From assembly GCA_963739795.1 (NCBI GenBank), contig CAVUBL010000021.1, forward strand, positions 62,001 to 126,000: DNA of 64,000 nucleotides. Direction: 5' to 3'. The notes below the pieces were generated by a model. That model was given only the letters and a program-made list of their open reading frames with translations. It ran no database searches and was not told where the DNA came from. This stretch comes from CAVUBL01 sp963739795 (GTDB lineage Bacteria; Acidobacteriota; Thermoanaerobaculia; Multivoradales; DATKCC01). This document shows positions 51,665 to 59,347 of this stretch, one piece after another; position 1 is the first letter of the stretch; the number at the start of each line of letters is the position of its first letter. The position numbers and the translations under genes were made by a program.

Positions 51665-52156
51665 ATGAAGGGGAAGCTCGTTTTTTTCGTGGTGGGACTG
51701 GTCCTGGGGGTCGTCCTGGCGGTGGTGGCCAAGCCGTACCTGCTGCCGCTCATGCCGGAGGCCCTCAGGGGCAAGGACAAGGCCACCGACGGGCGGGTGG
51801 TGGCCAAGCGGCTCCAGGGCGACCGGCTTCTGCTGACCGTCGACGCCTCCGAGGGCGCCGTGCTCGCGACCTTCACCCAGAAGGTCCCCGAGATCGACCT
51901 CCTGGTCGACGACGGTGACCTGGTGACCCTGGGCTTGCCGGGGTACGAGCCCTTCGCCGACAATCCGCCCATCCTGGCGGTGCGCAAGAAGCACATCGAC
52001 GAGTCGGCGGCGTCCCACGCGTCGGCCGCGGCCGCGGCGAGCCCCACCGCCGGGGGCGCGACGAGTGGGATGGGCGAAGAGGCGCAGCCGGAAGCGCCGC
52101 CCCCCTCGATGGACGAGGGCGCCCAGCAAGAGGGCGCCCCGCCGCCGTCCGCTTGA
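51665..52156 (+). CDS. Small single-pass membrane protein, unknown
   Basis: This 163-residue protein has an N-terminal membrane segment (about residues 5-23), a compact domain of about 80 residues, and a low-complexity Ala/Pro/Glu tail. GGAGAGG lies upstream of the ATG. It follows the TIGR02265-like gene by 68 bp, so the two may be co-transcribed. No family is recognised. Confidence 0.6.
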   Translation: MKGKLVFFVVGLVLGVVLAVVAKPYLLPLMPEALRGKDKATDGRVVAKRLQGDRLLLTVDASEGAVLATFTQKVPEIDLLVDDGDLVTLGLPGYEPFADNPPILAVRKKHIDESAASHASAAAAASPTAGGATSGMGEEAQPEAPPPSMDEGAQQEGAPPPSA

Positions 52157-52226
52157 CGCGGCGTGGCCGCCGGCGACCGGAGTGGAGGAAGGATCGCCGA
52201 CGGCCACGAAGGGTGCTGCCGCTGCT

Positions 52227-52796
52227 CTACGGACCCACCACCGGGAGGCCGGTCTCGGGGTCCCGGAGCTGGACCGTGGCGCCCGTCGCCGGGTCGCTCA
52301 CCGACACCGCCACCCAGTGGGTGACCCCGTCGCGCTCGGCCTTCATGTAGCTGACCTCGAGCTTCTGGTCGGGGGCCGTCTCGAAGCCCGAAAGCCTCCA
52401 GGTGCGGTAGGGCGAGACCACCAGCGCGAGCTCCTCGCCGCCCAGGTCCAGGACCAGCGTGGGGAAGCCCTGTCCCGGACCGCCGGTCAAGCCGACGACC
52501 CAGCCGGTCGCCGTCGTGAGGGTGGCCGGATCGGGGCCCAGCCCCAGCGCCAGGCAGTCACCGCGTCCCCGTCCGTGCCCCGGTCCGTGACCGTGCCCCG
52601 GGCCGACGCCGACCCCGGTGCCCGTACCGTCGCCCGGCCCGTAGTCGGTTCCGTTCTGGGGAGCCTGACCGGTGCCGGTGCCATCACCGGGTCCGTACCC
52701 GTGCGCCTGACCTCCCTGGCCTCCTTGGGCGAGCAGAGGAAGGGCGGCCAGCGCGACCAGCAGGGAGAGCGTCCAAACCATCGTCTTGCGCCACAT
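52227..52796 (-). CDS. Exported Gly-rich repeat protein, sigma-54-controlled candidate
   Basis: The 189-residue protein has a clear signal peptide (to about LLAQG, residue 25). A Gly-rich stretch with a repeated GYGPGDGTGTG/DYGPGDGTGTG unit and HGHGPGHGRGRG (about 30-80) follows, then a beta-rich C-terminal domain (about 85-189). AAGGAG precedes the ATG. It is divergent from a kinase/sigma-54-activator pair, like zraP beside zraSR, although it lacks the LTXXQ motif of ZraP. The His/Gly segment could bind metal. The role as output or auxiliary sensor of the system is inference. Confidence 0.75.
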   Translation of the reverse strand: MWRKTMVWTLSLLVALAALPLLAQGGQGGQAHGYGPGDGTGTGQAPQNGTDYGPGDGTGTGVGVGPGHGHGPGHGRGRGDCLALGLGPDPATLTTATGWVVGLTGGPGQGFPTLVLDLGGEELALVVSPYRTWRLSGFETAPDQKLEVSYMKAERDGVTHWVAVSVSDPATGATVQLRDPETGLPVVGP

Positions 52797-52866
52797 TGCG
52801 AGTCTCCTTCGTTGTCGGGTTTTCGTTCGGCCGACCGCGCATCGCGTCCGGCCGACCTTGGCAAGG

Positions 52867-52880
52867 GCAAGGGGCGTGCC
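52867..52880 (-). promoter_or_regulatory. Sigma-54 (-24/-12) promoter for the Gly-rich protein gene
   Basis: On the minus strand the sequence GGCACGCCCCTTGC matches the sigma-54 consensus (GGCACG-N4-TTGC) with exact GG-N10-GC spacing. It lies about 70 bp upstream of the ATG at 52796. Confidence 0.75.
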
Positions 52881-52943
52881 CGCCGGGCGATGAGTCGTAA
52901 GTGGATTGAAGTCAGTGACTTGAAGAATTATTGGTCTCACGGC

Positions 52944-52990
52944 CTGCACACCGTGCCTGCAGGCCGTGCAGGCGTCTGCAGACCGTGCAG
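52944..52990. promoter_or_regulatory. Three tandem dyad sites, likely enhancers for the sigma-54 activator
   Basis: Three copies of CTGCANRCCGTGC start at 52944, 52957 and 52976. Copies two and three are near-palindromes CTGCA-N5-TGCAG. They lie 65-120 bp upstream of the -24/-12 promoter, the usual place for NtrC-type activator sites, and immediately before the kinase gene. They could serve both directions. Confidence 0.7.
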
Positions 52991-53014
52991 CCGCCGTGGT
53001 TTACAGTCGGCACC

Positions 53015-54232
53015 ATGAGGCGATACCCCGCTCGATGGGACCTCTGGCTGCCGGCCGCCGCGATCGTGGTAGCGGCTCTGCTGACCCTCCTGGCCGGCTC
53101 GACCGAGCGCGCCTCCCGCCAGCGCGATGCCCTCGCCCTCGATGGCGCCTTGTTCCGGGTCGCCCACGAGGTGGAGATCGACCTTCGCGAGCGAGGTCCC
53201 GAGACGGCCCGGGCGGTGCTCGACCGCCACCTCGAGGAGGCGCGGAGCCTCGTCCGGGGGCTCGAGCTCGTGGACCTGGACGGCACGGTGGAGGTGACGG
53301 TGGGCGTCCCCGGCGACGGCACCTCGCGGCAGGTCGACCTCTTTCTCGGGCCGGCCTGGCGGGGCGCCGGAGGAGGCCCGGGCCGGGGCGGCCTCCCGGG
53401 CTTCGGCGGTGGCCGACGGGTGCTCCGCCTGGTGCCGGCGGCCGAGGCGGCCCGCCGCCCTTGGAGCCAGGTACTGCTGATGCCCACGGTGGCGTTGGTG
53501 GCGGTCTTCCTGGTGCTCCTGGCCTGGGCCGGCGGGCGGCTCTTCGTGCGCCGCCAGCAGGAGGAGCGCGACGCCGCCGAGCGCCAGGGCCTGGAGGCGC
53601 TCGCCCGGGCCGGCGCCGGGCTCGCCCACCAGCTCCGCACGCCCCTGGCCACGGTCAAGGGCTCGTGCCAGCTCCTGATGGAGGAGGGCGGCCCCCTCGC
53701 CGGCGACCGGCGCCTGGCCGCCGTCCTCGAGCAGAGTGCGCGCATGGACCGCCTCCTGGGCGAGCTCCTGGACTACGCTCGGCCCGCCCACGCCGAGCCG
53801 GCGGACCTGAGCGTCGCCGAGGCGATCGGCGAGCTCGCCCGGCAGGACCCCGAGCTGCGGTTGGCCGCGGGCGGCGAGCTGCGGCTGCGGGCCGACCCCG
53901 AGCACCTGCACCAGATTCTGGCGAACCTCGTGGCCAACGCCCACGAGGCGAGCCCCGAGGGCGCTCCGGTGGAGGTCGCTGCCCGCCGCCGCGGCGGCCG
54001 GATCGAGATCCGGATCGCCGACCGCGGGCCCGGCCCAAGAACCGAGTCCGGCGCCGACCCGGAGGGGCTGTTCGAGCCCTACGTCACCACCCGCGCCGGC
54101 GGGACCGGCCTGGGCCTGCCCATCGCCCGCTCCCTCGCCCGCGCCAACGGCGGCGAGGTGGAGCTCGCGGCCGGTCCCGGCGGCGGCGGCGTGGCTCTCG
54201 TGAGCCTCCCAGCCGCGGAGGCGGCGCGATGA
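53015..54232 (+). CDS. Membrane sensor histidine kinase (ZraS-like arrangement)
   Basis: This 405-residue kinase has two membrane segments (about residues 10-28 and 155-175) around a short periplasmic sensor with a Gly-rich loop. The H-box is GAGLAHQLRTPLATVKG, with an N-box ILANLVANAHEA and a G-box GGTGLGLPIA. The ATG at 53015 follows the three dyad sites by 25 bp, so the kinase gene itself may be controlled by them. Its stop overlaps the regulator gene by ATGA. Confidence 0.9.
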   Translation: MRRYPARWDLWLPAAAIVVAALLTLLAGSTERASRQRDALALDGALFRVAHEVEIDLRERGPETARAVLDRHLEEARSLVRGLELVDLDGTVEVTVGVPGDGTSRQVDLFLGPAWRGAGGGPGRGGLPGFGGGRRVLRLVPAAEAARRPWSQVLLMPTVALVAVFLVLLAWAGGRLFVRRQQEERDAAERQGLEALARAGAGLAHQLRTPLATVKGSCQLLMEEGGPLAGDRRLAAVLEQSARMDRLLGELLDYARPAHAEPADLSVAEAIGELARQDPELRLAAGGELRLRADPEHLHQILANLVANAHEASPEGAPVEVAARRRGGRIEIRIADRGPGPRTESGADPEGLFEPYVTTRAGGTGLGLPIARSLARANGGEVELAAGPGGGGVALVSLPAAEAAR

Positions 54233-55566
54233 GCGCCACCGTCCTAGTGGTGGACGACGACCGCGCGTTTCGCGAGCTGGTCCTGGACATCCTCCGCCCG
54301 GAGGGCTACCGCCTGCTGGCCGCGGGCAGCGCGGAGGAGGCCCTGCGCACGGCGGCCTCGGAGACCGTCGACCTGGTGCTCAGCGACCAGCGCATGCCGG
54401 GGCTCGACGGCCTCGAGCTCACCCGCAGGCTGCGCGCCGGCTCCGATCCGCCGGTGGTGATCCTGATGACCGCCTACGGCACGATCCCCCAGGCGGTGGA
54501 CGCGGTCCGCTCCGGAGCGGCCGACTACCTCACCAAGCCCCTGGAGAGCCCCGGGGCCCTGCGCCGGATGGTGCGCTCGCTGCTCGGTCGGCGCCGCGAG
54601 GGCCGGCGCCGCGAGCGCCACCTCCTCACCCGGGACCCGGCGGTCCTCGAGGTCCTGGCCCTGGCCGACCGGGCCGCCGCCACCGACGCCACGGTGCTCA
54701 TCGGCGGCGAGTCGGGCACCGGCAAGGAGCTCCTGGCCCGGCGCATCCACGAGCTCTCGCCGCGCTCGGCCGGGCCGCTCGTGGTGGTCAACGCCGCGGC
54801 CCTTCCCGAGAGCCTGGCCGAGAGCGAGCTCTTCGGCCACGAGAAGGGGGCGTTCACCGGTGCCGACTCCCTCCACCGCGGGCGCTTCGAGCAGGCCCAC
54901 GGCGGCACCCTCTTCCTCGACGAGGTGGGCGAGCTCACCGAGGCGCTCCAGGCCAAGCTCCTGCGCGCCCTCGAGGGGCGGGTGATCGAGCGCGTCGGCG
55001 GCTCGCGCCCGATCCCCGTCGACCTGCGCCTGGTGGCCGCCACCCACCGCGATCTCGAGCGGGAGGTCGCCGAAGGCCGCTTCCGCGCCGATCTCTTCTA
55101 CCGCCTGAACGTGGTCCACCTGGTCCTGGCCCCGCTGCGCGAGCGGCCGGGCGACCTCGAGCTCCTGGTGCCGCGCCTCGCCGAGTCCCTGGCGGAGCGG
55201 CTGGGCGTGCCGGCGCGCCCGGTCTCCGCGGCGGCCATGGAACGCCTCGCTGCCCACTCGTGGCCGGGCAACGTCCGGGAGCTGCGGAACGCCCTGGAGC
55301 GGGCCCTGATCGCCGCCAGCGGACCGGAGGTCGGCCCGGCGGATCTGCCCCTCCTAACCGCCGCCGGGACCGCCGCCGCGGCCTTCTCCGGTGCCGCGGC
55401 CGGAGCGCCGCCCGCCGCCGCCGGGCTCTCCCTCGAGGAGCGCGAGCGCCAGGCCATCCTCGAGGCCCTGGAGCGCACGGGCGGCCACCGCGAGCGCGCG
55501 GCCGGCCTCCTGGGGATCTCGGTCCGCACCCTCTACAACCGGCTGCGGCAGTACGGTCTCCGATGA
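54229..55566 (+). CDS. Sigma-54-dependent response regulator (ZraR-like)
   Basis: This protein (445 residues) has a receiver domain (VLVVDDDRAF; Asp in LVLSDQRMPGLDG), AAA+ with Walker A GESGTGKELLAR, GAFTGA, and a Fis-type helix-turn-helix (RERAAGLLGISVRTLYNRLRQ) after an Ala-rich linker. It is the likely binder of the three CTGCA dyads and activator of the divergent sigma-54 promoter. Coupled to the kinase and to the next gene by ATGA overlaps. Confidence 0.93.
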   Translation: MSATVLVVDDDRAFRELVLDILRPEGYRLLAAGSAEEALRTAASETVDLVLSDQRMPGLDGLELTRRLRAGSDPPVVILMTAYGTIPQAVDAVRSGAADYLTKPLESPGALRRMVRSLLGRRREGRRRERHLLTRDPAVLEVLALADRAAATDATVLIGGESGTGKELLARRIHELSPRSAGPLVVVNAAALPESLAESELFGHEKGAFTGADSLHRGRFEQAHGGTLFLDEVGELTEALQAKLLRALEGRVIERVGGSRPIPVDLRLVAATHRDLEREVAEGRFRADLFYRLNVVHLVLAPLRERPGDLELLVPRLAESLAERLGVPARPVSAAAMERLAAHSWPGNVRELRNALERALIAASGPEVGPADLPLLTAAGTAAAAFSGAAAGAPPAAAGLSLEERERQAILEALERTGGHRERAAGLLGISVRTLYNRLRQYGLR

Positions 55567-56855
55567 CCGCGCGGAGGACGCGCCGGTGGAAGCCGGTCCT
55601 GCGCCCGCCCGCCGGCCGCCGCCTGCCCCGGGAGCTGCGGGCCGCGCGGGTCGGGCGCCTGGCCCGGGAGCTTCCCGGCGGCCTCGACGACCCGGGGTTC
55701 GAGGTGCTCCTGCGCCGGATCGACGAAGGGCCGGTCCACCGGGGCAACCAGGTGGAGCTGTTCACCCGCGGCGAGAACGCCTTCGCCGCCATGCGCCGGG
55801 CCATCGCCGAGGCCCGCGAGGAGGTGCTGGTCGAGTCCTACATCTGGCGCGACGACGCCACCGGCCGGGCCTTCCTCGACGACCTGGCCGCCGCCGCCGC
55901 CCGAGGGGTGCGGGTCCGCGCCCTCGCCGACGCCCTGGGCTCCTTCGCCACCCGCGGCGAGCTCTGGGCCGACATGGAGCGCCGGGGGATCGAGGCCCGC
56001 CTGTTCCATCCACTCCTCGCCAAGATCTGGCTCCAGCTCTACCGGGACCATCGCAAGATTCTGGTGGTCGACCGGCGCGTGGCCTTCACCGGCGGTATGA
56101 ACATCGCCGAGGAGTACGGCTCGTACCCCCTGCCCTCGGTGAGCCGGCGCATGCGCCGGCTGCGCAAGTCGTGGCGCGACACCCACCTGCAGGTCACCGG
56201 CCCGGTCGCCTGGGAGATGGCGCTGGTCTTCTCCGAAGGGTGGCTGCGGGCCGGCGGCGAGCCCTTCCGGATCGATCCCCTGGACACCGCGCGCGAGGCC
56301 GGCGAAGGTGCCCGGGTGCTGGTGCTCGACGCCCGGCCCAACCGGGGCTACGGCGAGGCGGCGGCGGTGCTTGCGGCCATCGTGGCCGCCGCCCGCGAGC
56401 GGGTCTGGATCACCAACTCCTACTTCGCGCCGCGTCCCGGCGCGGTGCCGATCCTGGGCGAGGCGGTGGCCCGGGGGGTCGACGTGCGCCTCCTGCTGCC
56501 GGGGCACAGCGACGTTCCCCTCGTGCGCCACGCCGGCCACGGCTACTTCCGGGAGCTCCTGGCTCGGGGGGTGCGGATCTTCGAGTACCAGGCGGCCATC
56601 CTCCACGCCAAGTCCATGGTCGCCGACGGCCGGGCCGCGGTGGTCGGCTCGACCAACCTCGACTTCCGCTCTTTCCACTTCAACGCCGAGTGCAACCTGG
56701 TGGTGCTGGACCGGGAGACCGGCCGCCGCCTGGAGGAGGCCTTCGAGGAGGACCTCGCCCACTCCGAGGAGATCACTCCCGAGGCGTGGGCCCGCCGGGC
56801 ACCCCTTCACAAAGCCGGCGACCGCGCCGCCCGCTGGCTCAGCCCGCTGCTCTGA
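55563..56855 (+). CDS. Phospholipase D-family phosphatidyltransferase (cardiolipin-synthase-like)
   Basis: This 430-residue protein has two HKD motifs: YRDHRKILVVDRRVAFTGG (about residue 160) and ILHAKSMVADGRAAVVGS (about 355). No N-terminal membrane segments are present, as in ClsB-type enzymes. It probably joins phosphatidyl groups in cardiolipin synthesis. Its ATG overlaps the response-regulator stop (ATGA), so membrane-lipid change may be an output of the two-component system, which is inference. Confidence 0.87.
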   Translation: MTARRTRRWKPVLRPPAGRRLPRELRAARVGRLARELPGGLDDPGFEVLLRRIDEGPVHRGNQVELFTRGENAFAAMRRAIAEAREEVLVESYIWRDDATGRAFLDDLAAAAARGVRVRALADALGSFATRGELWADMERRGIEARLFHPLLAKIWLQLYRDHRKILVVDRRVAFTGGMNIAEEYGSYPLPSVSRRMRRLRKSWRDTHLQVTGPVAWEMALVFSEGWLRAGGEPFRIDPLDTAREAGEGARVLVLDARPNRGYGEAAAVLAAIVAAARERVWITNSYFAPRPGAVPILGEAVARGVDVRLLLPGHSDVPLVRHAGHGYFRELLARGVRIFEYQAAILHAKSMVADGRAAVVGSTNLDFRSFHFNAECNLVVLDRETGRRLEEAFEEDLAHSEEITPEAWARRAPLHKAGDRAARWLSPLL

Positions 56856-56888
56856 AGCCACCCTCCTCAAGGTAAACTCACACCCGCC

Positions 56889-57851
56889 ATGGCGCGACGC
56901 ATTCTGGTCACCGGAGCCCTCGGTCAAATCGGCTCGGAGCTCGTCCCCGCCCTGCGCGAGCGCTTCGGTCCCGAGCAGGTGGTCGCTTCCGACATCCGCA
57001 TGATGGCCAAGGGCGAGCTCTTCGCCCCCGGTCCCTTCGAGTTCGTCGACTGCACCAACGTCAAGCAGATCCAGGACGTGGTGCGGCGTCACGACGTGGG
57101 GACCATCTACCACCTGGCGGCCTTGCTCTCGGCGGTCGCCGAGCAGAAGCCGCAGGTGGCCTGGGACATCAACATGGGGGGGCTCTACCGGGTGCTCGAG
57201 GTGGCGCGGCAGAACCGCTGCGCCGTGTTCGTGCCCAGCTCGATCGGCGCCTTCGGGCCGTCGACGCCGCGGGTCCACACCCCCCAGGACACGATCCAGC
57301 GGCCCACCACCATGTACGGCGTCACCAAGGTCGCGGGCGAGCTGCTGTGCGACTACTACCACCACCGCTTCGGGCTCGACACCCGGGGCGTGCGCTTTCC
57401 AGGCATCATCTCCTGGACGGCGCCGCCCGGCGGCGGCACCACCGACTACGCGGTGGAGATCTTCTACGACGCGGTGCGCCACGGCCGCTACACCTGCTTC
57501 CTGCGCGGCGACACGAGCCTCGACATGATGTACATGCCCGACGCCGTCCGGGCGATCATCGACCTCATGGCGGCCGATCCGGCGCGCCTGGCCCATCGCA
57601 ACGCCTTCAACGTCACCGCCATGCAGTTCACCCCCGAGCTGCTGGCAGCCGAGATTGCCAAGCACGTGGAAGGCTTCGAGATCGACTACCGAGTCGACCC
57701 CGGGCGCCAGGCCATCGCCGACTCGTGGCCCGACTCCCTCGACGACGACGCGGCGCGCGAGGAGTGGGGCTGGTCGCCGCACTACGACCTCTCGGCGATG
57801 ACGACCGACATGCTGGACAACCTGCGCCGCAAGCTCCAGACCGCCGACTGA
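56889..57851 (+). CDS. L-threonine 3-dehydrogenase, epimerase (SDR) type
   Basis: This 320-residue extended SDR protein has the NAD motif VTGALGQIGSEL and the catalytic YXXXK in TMYGVTKVAGELL. PSSIGAFGP and RFPGIISWTAPPGGGTTDYA are typical of the UDP-galactose-epimerase-like threonine dehydrogenases rather than sugar epimerases. It oxidises threonine to 2-amino-3-ketobutyrate, which the next gene's product cleaves. The pairing with kbl, 112 bp downstream, supports the call. Confidence 0.9.
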   Translation: MARRILVTGALGQIGSELVPALRERFGPEQVVASDIRMMAKGELFAPGPFEFVDCTNVKQIQDVVRRHDVGTIYHLAALLSAVAEQKPQVAWDINMGGLYRVLEVARQNRCAVFVPSSIGAFGPSTPRVHTPQDTIQRPTTMYGVTKVAGELLCDYYHHRFGLDTRGVRFPGIISWTAPPGGGTTDYAVEIFYDAVRHGRYTCFLRGDTSLDMMYMPDAVRAIIDLMAADPARLAHRNAFNVTAMQFTPELLAAEIAKHVEGFEIDYRVDPGRQAIADSWPDSLDDDAAREEWGWSPHYDLSAMTTDMLDNLRRKLQTAD

Positions 57852-57963
57852 CCGGGACGCCGGGCGCCGGCCCAAACCGGCCCGGCGCCCGCGCGGAATC
57901 CGCCCACAACCCGTCAGAACCCGCGAACCCCCGCCACCGAGCCACCGCAGGAGACCGAACCCC

Positions 57964-59193
57964 ATGCCTGTCGACCGACTTCACGAAGCGCTCACCCGTC
58001 ACCTGGACGATCTCGAGGCGAAAGGCACCCTCAAGGGCGTCGAGGACGTCATCACGAGGGTCCTTTCCGCCCAGGGCGAGCGCGGGCCGCGCTACCTGCT
58101 CGCCGGCTTCGGCGAGCGGCCGTTCCTCAAGATGAACTCCAACGGCTACCTGGGGATGGGGCTGCGCCAGGAGGTCATCGCCGCCGAGGAAGAGGCCGCC
58201 CGGGCCTTCGGCACCGGCCCCGGGGCGGTGCGCTTCATCAGCGGCACCTACCGCCTCCACACCGAGCTCGAGGAGCGGCTGGCCGCGTTCCACGGCCGCG
58301 AGGCGGGGATGGTCTACAGCTCGGCCTACGCCACGGTGATGGGGGTGGTGCCGCCTCTGGTCACCGACGAGACCGTCCTGATCAGCGACGAGCTCAACCA
58401 CAACTGCATCATCAACGCCATGCGCCTCGCCCGGCCCAAGGACAAGAAGGTGTACGCCCACAACGACATGGGCCGGCTCGAGCAGGCGCTCACCGAGGCG
58501 GTGGGCACGGCCCGCCGGGCGATCGTGGTCACCGACGGCATCTTCTCCATGCGCGGCGACCACGCGCCGCTGGCCCAGGTCATGGACCTGGCCCACCGCT
58601 TCGACGCCGAGTTCCCGGAGAACGTCCTGGTGGTGGCGGACGACTCCCACGGCGTCGGGGCCTTCGGCGAGACCGGGCGCGGCACCGAGGAGTACACCGG
58701 CGCCCGCGTCGACCTGCTGGTGGCCACGCTGGGCAAGGCGCTGGGGGTCAACGGCGGCTACGTCGTGGGATCGAAGACGATCCTCTCGTTCCTGCGCGAG
58801 ACCTCGCCCTTCTACATCTACTCGAACCCCATCACCCCGGCCGAGGCGGCGGCGGCCGGCAAGGCGCTCGAGCTGCTGGACGGCGAGCGTGGGCGTGGCC
58901 TCCTCGCCCACCTGCGGGAGATGACCCGGCGCTTCGAGGCCGGCGTCATCGCCCTGGGCTACGAGACCCTCCCCGGCGACCACCCGGTCTCCCCCCTCAT
59001 GGTTCGCGACACGGCGCGCACCGCCGACCTGGTGGCGCACCTCAAGGAGAACGGCGTCCTCGCCACCGGTCTCAAGTTCCCGGTCGTGCCCCGGGGCGAC
59101 GAAGAGATCCGGTTCCAGATCTCGGCCGAGCACACCGCGGCCGACATCGACGAAGTCCTCGCGGCGCTCGAGAGCTGGCCGGGGCGCGGCTGA
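57964..59193 (+). CDS. kbl: 2-amino-3-ketobutyrate CoA ligase (glycine C-acetyltransferase)
   Basis: This 409-residue alpha-oxoamine synthase has the PLP lysine in VATLGKALGVNGGYVVGSK (about residue 257), DDSHGVGAFGETGRG and FISGTYRLHTELE. It splits 2-amino-3-ketobutyrate with CoA to glycine and acetyl-CoA. Relatives BioF and serine palmitoyltransferase are possible by fold, but the adjacent threonine dehydrogenase makes Kbl most likely. Confidence 0.92.
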   Translation: MPVDRLHEALTRHLDDLEAKGTLKGVEDVITRVLSAQGERGPRYLLAGFGERPFLKMNSNGYLGMGLRQEVIAAEEEAARAFGTGPGAVRFISGTYRLHTELEERLAAFHGREAGMVYSSAYATVMGVVPPLVTDETVLISDELNHNCIINAMRLARPKDKKVYAHNDMGRLEQALTEAVGTARRAIVVTDGIFSMRGDHAPLAQVMDLAHRFDAEFPENVLVVADDSHGVGAFGETGRGTEEYTGARVDLLVATLGKALGVNGGYVVGSKTILSFLRETSPFYIYSNPITPAEAAAAGKALELLDGERGRGLLAHLREMTRRFEAGVIALGYETLPGDHPVSPLMVRDTARTADLVAHLKENGVLATGLKFPVVPRGDEEIRFQISAEHTAADIDEVLAALESWPGRG

Positions 59194-59257
59194 CCCCGGC
59201 GGCGCCCGCCGCCCTCCGACCGGTTCCGGCGCCCGATTCGTTCGGGGCGGGGGAGGG

Positions 59258-59285
59258 TTGCCGTCGGGTGGAGATTCCTGATAAC
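59258..59285 (+). promoter_or_regulatory. Candidate promoter of the RADAR operon
   Basis: TTGCCG and GATAAC are spaced by 16 bp in the AT-rich gap before rdrA. A second -10-like stretch, GTATAG, follows at 59295-59300. The gap of 154 bp marks a transcription unit separate from kbl. Confidence 0.4.
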
Positions 59286-59347
59286 GTTTTAGTTGTATAG
59301 CTAGCGAAATACTTTCGGCGAATCTCACCATCTCCGGAGGTGCAGCC

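Noticed and set aside
57964..59193. BioF or serine palmitoyltransferase
   Set aside because: The fold is shared, but the gene lies directly behind an epimerase-type threonine dehydrogenase, the Kbl partner.
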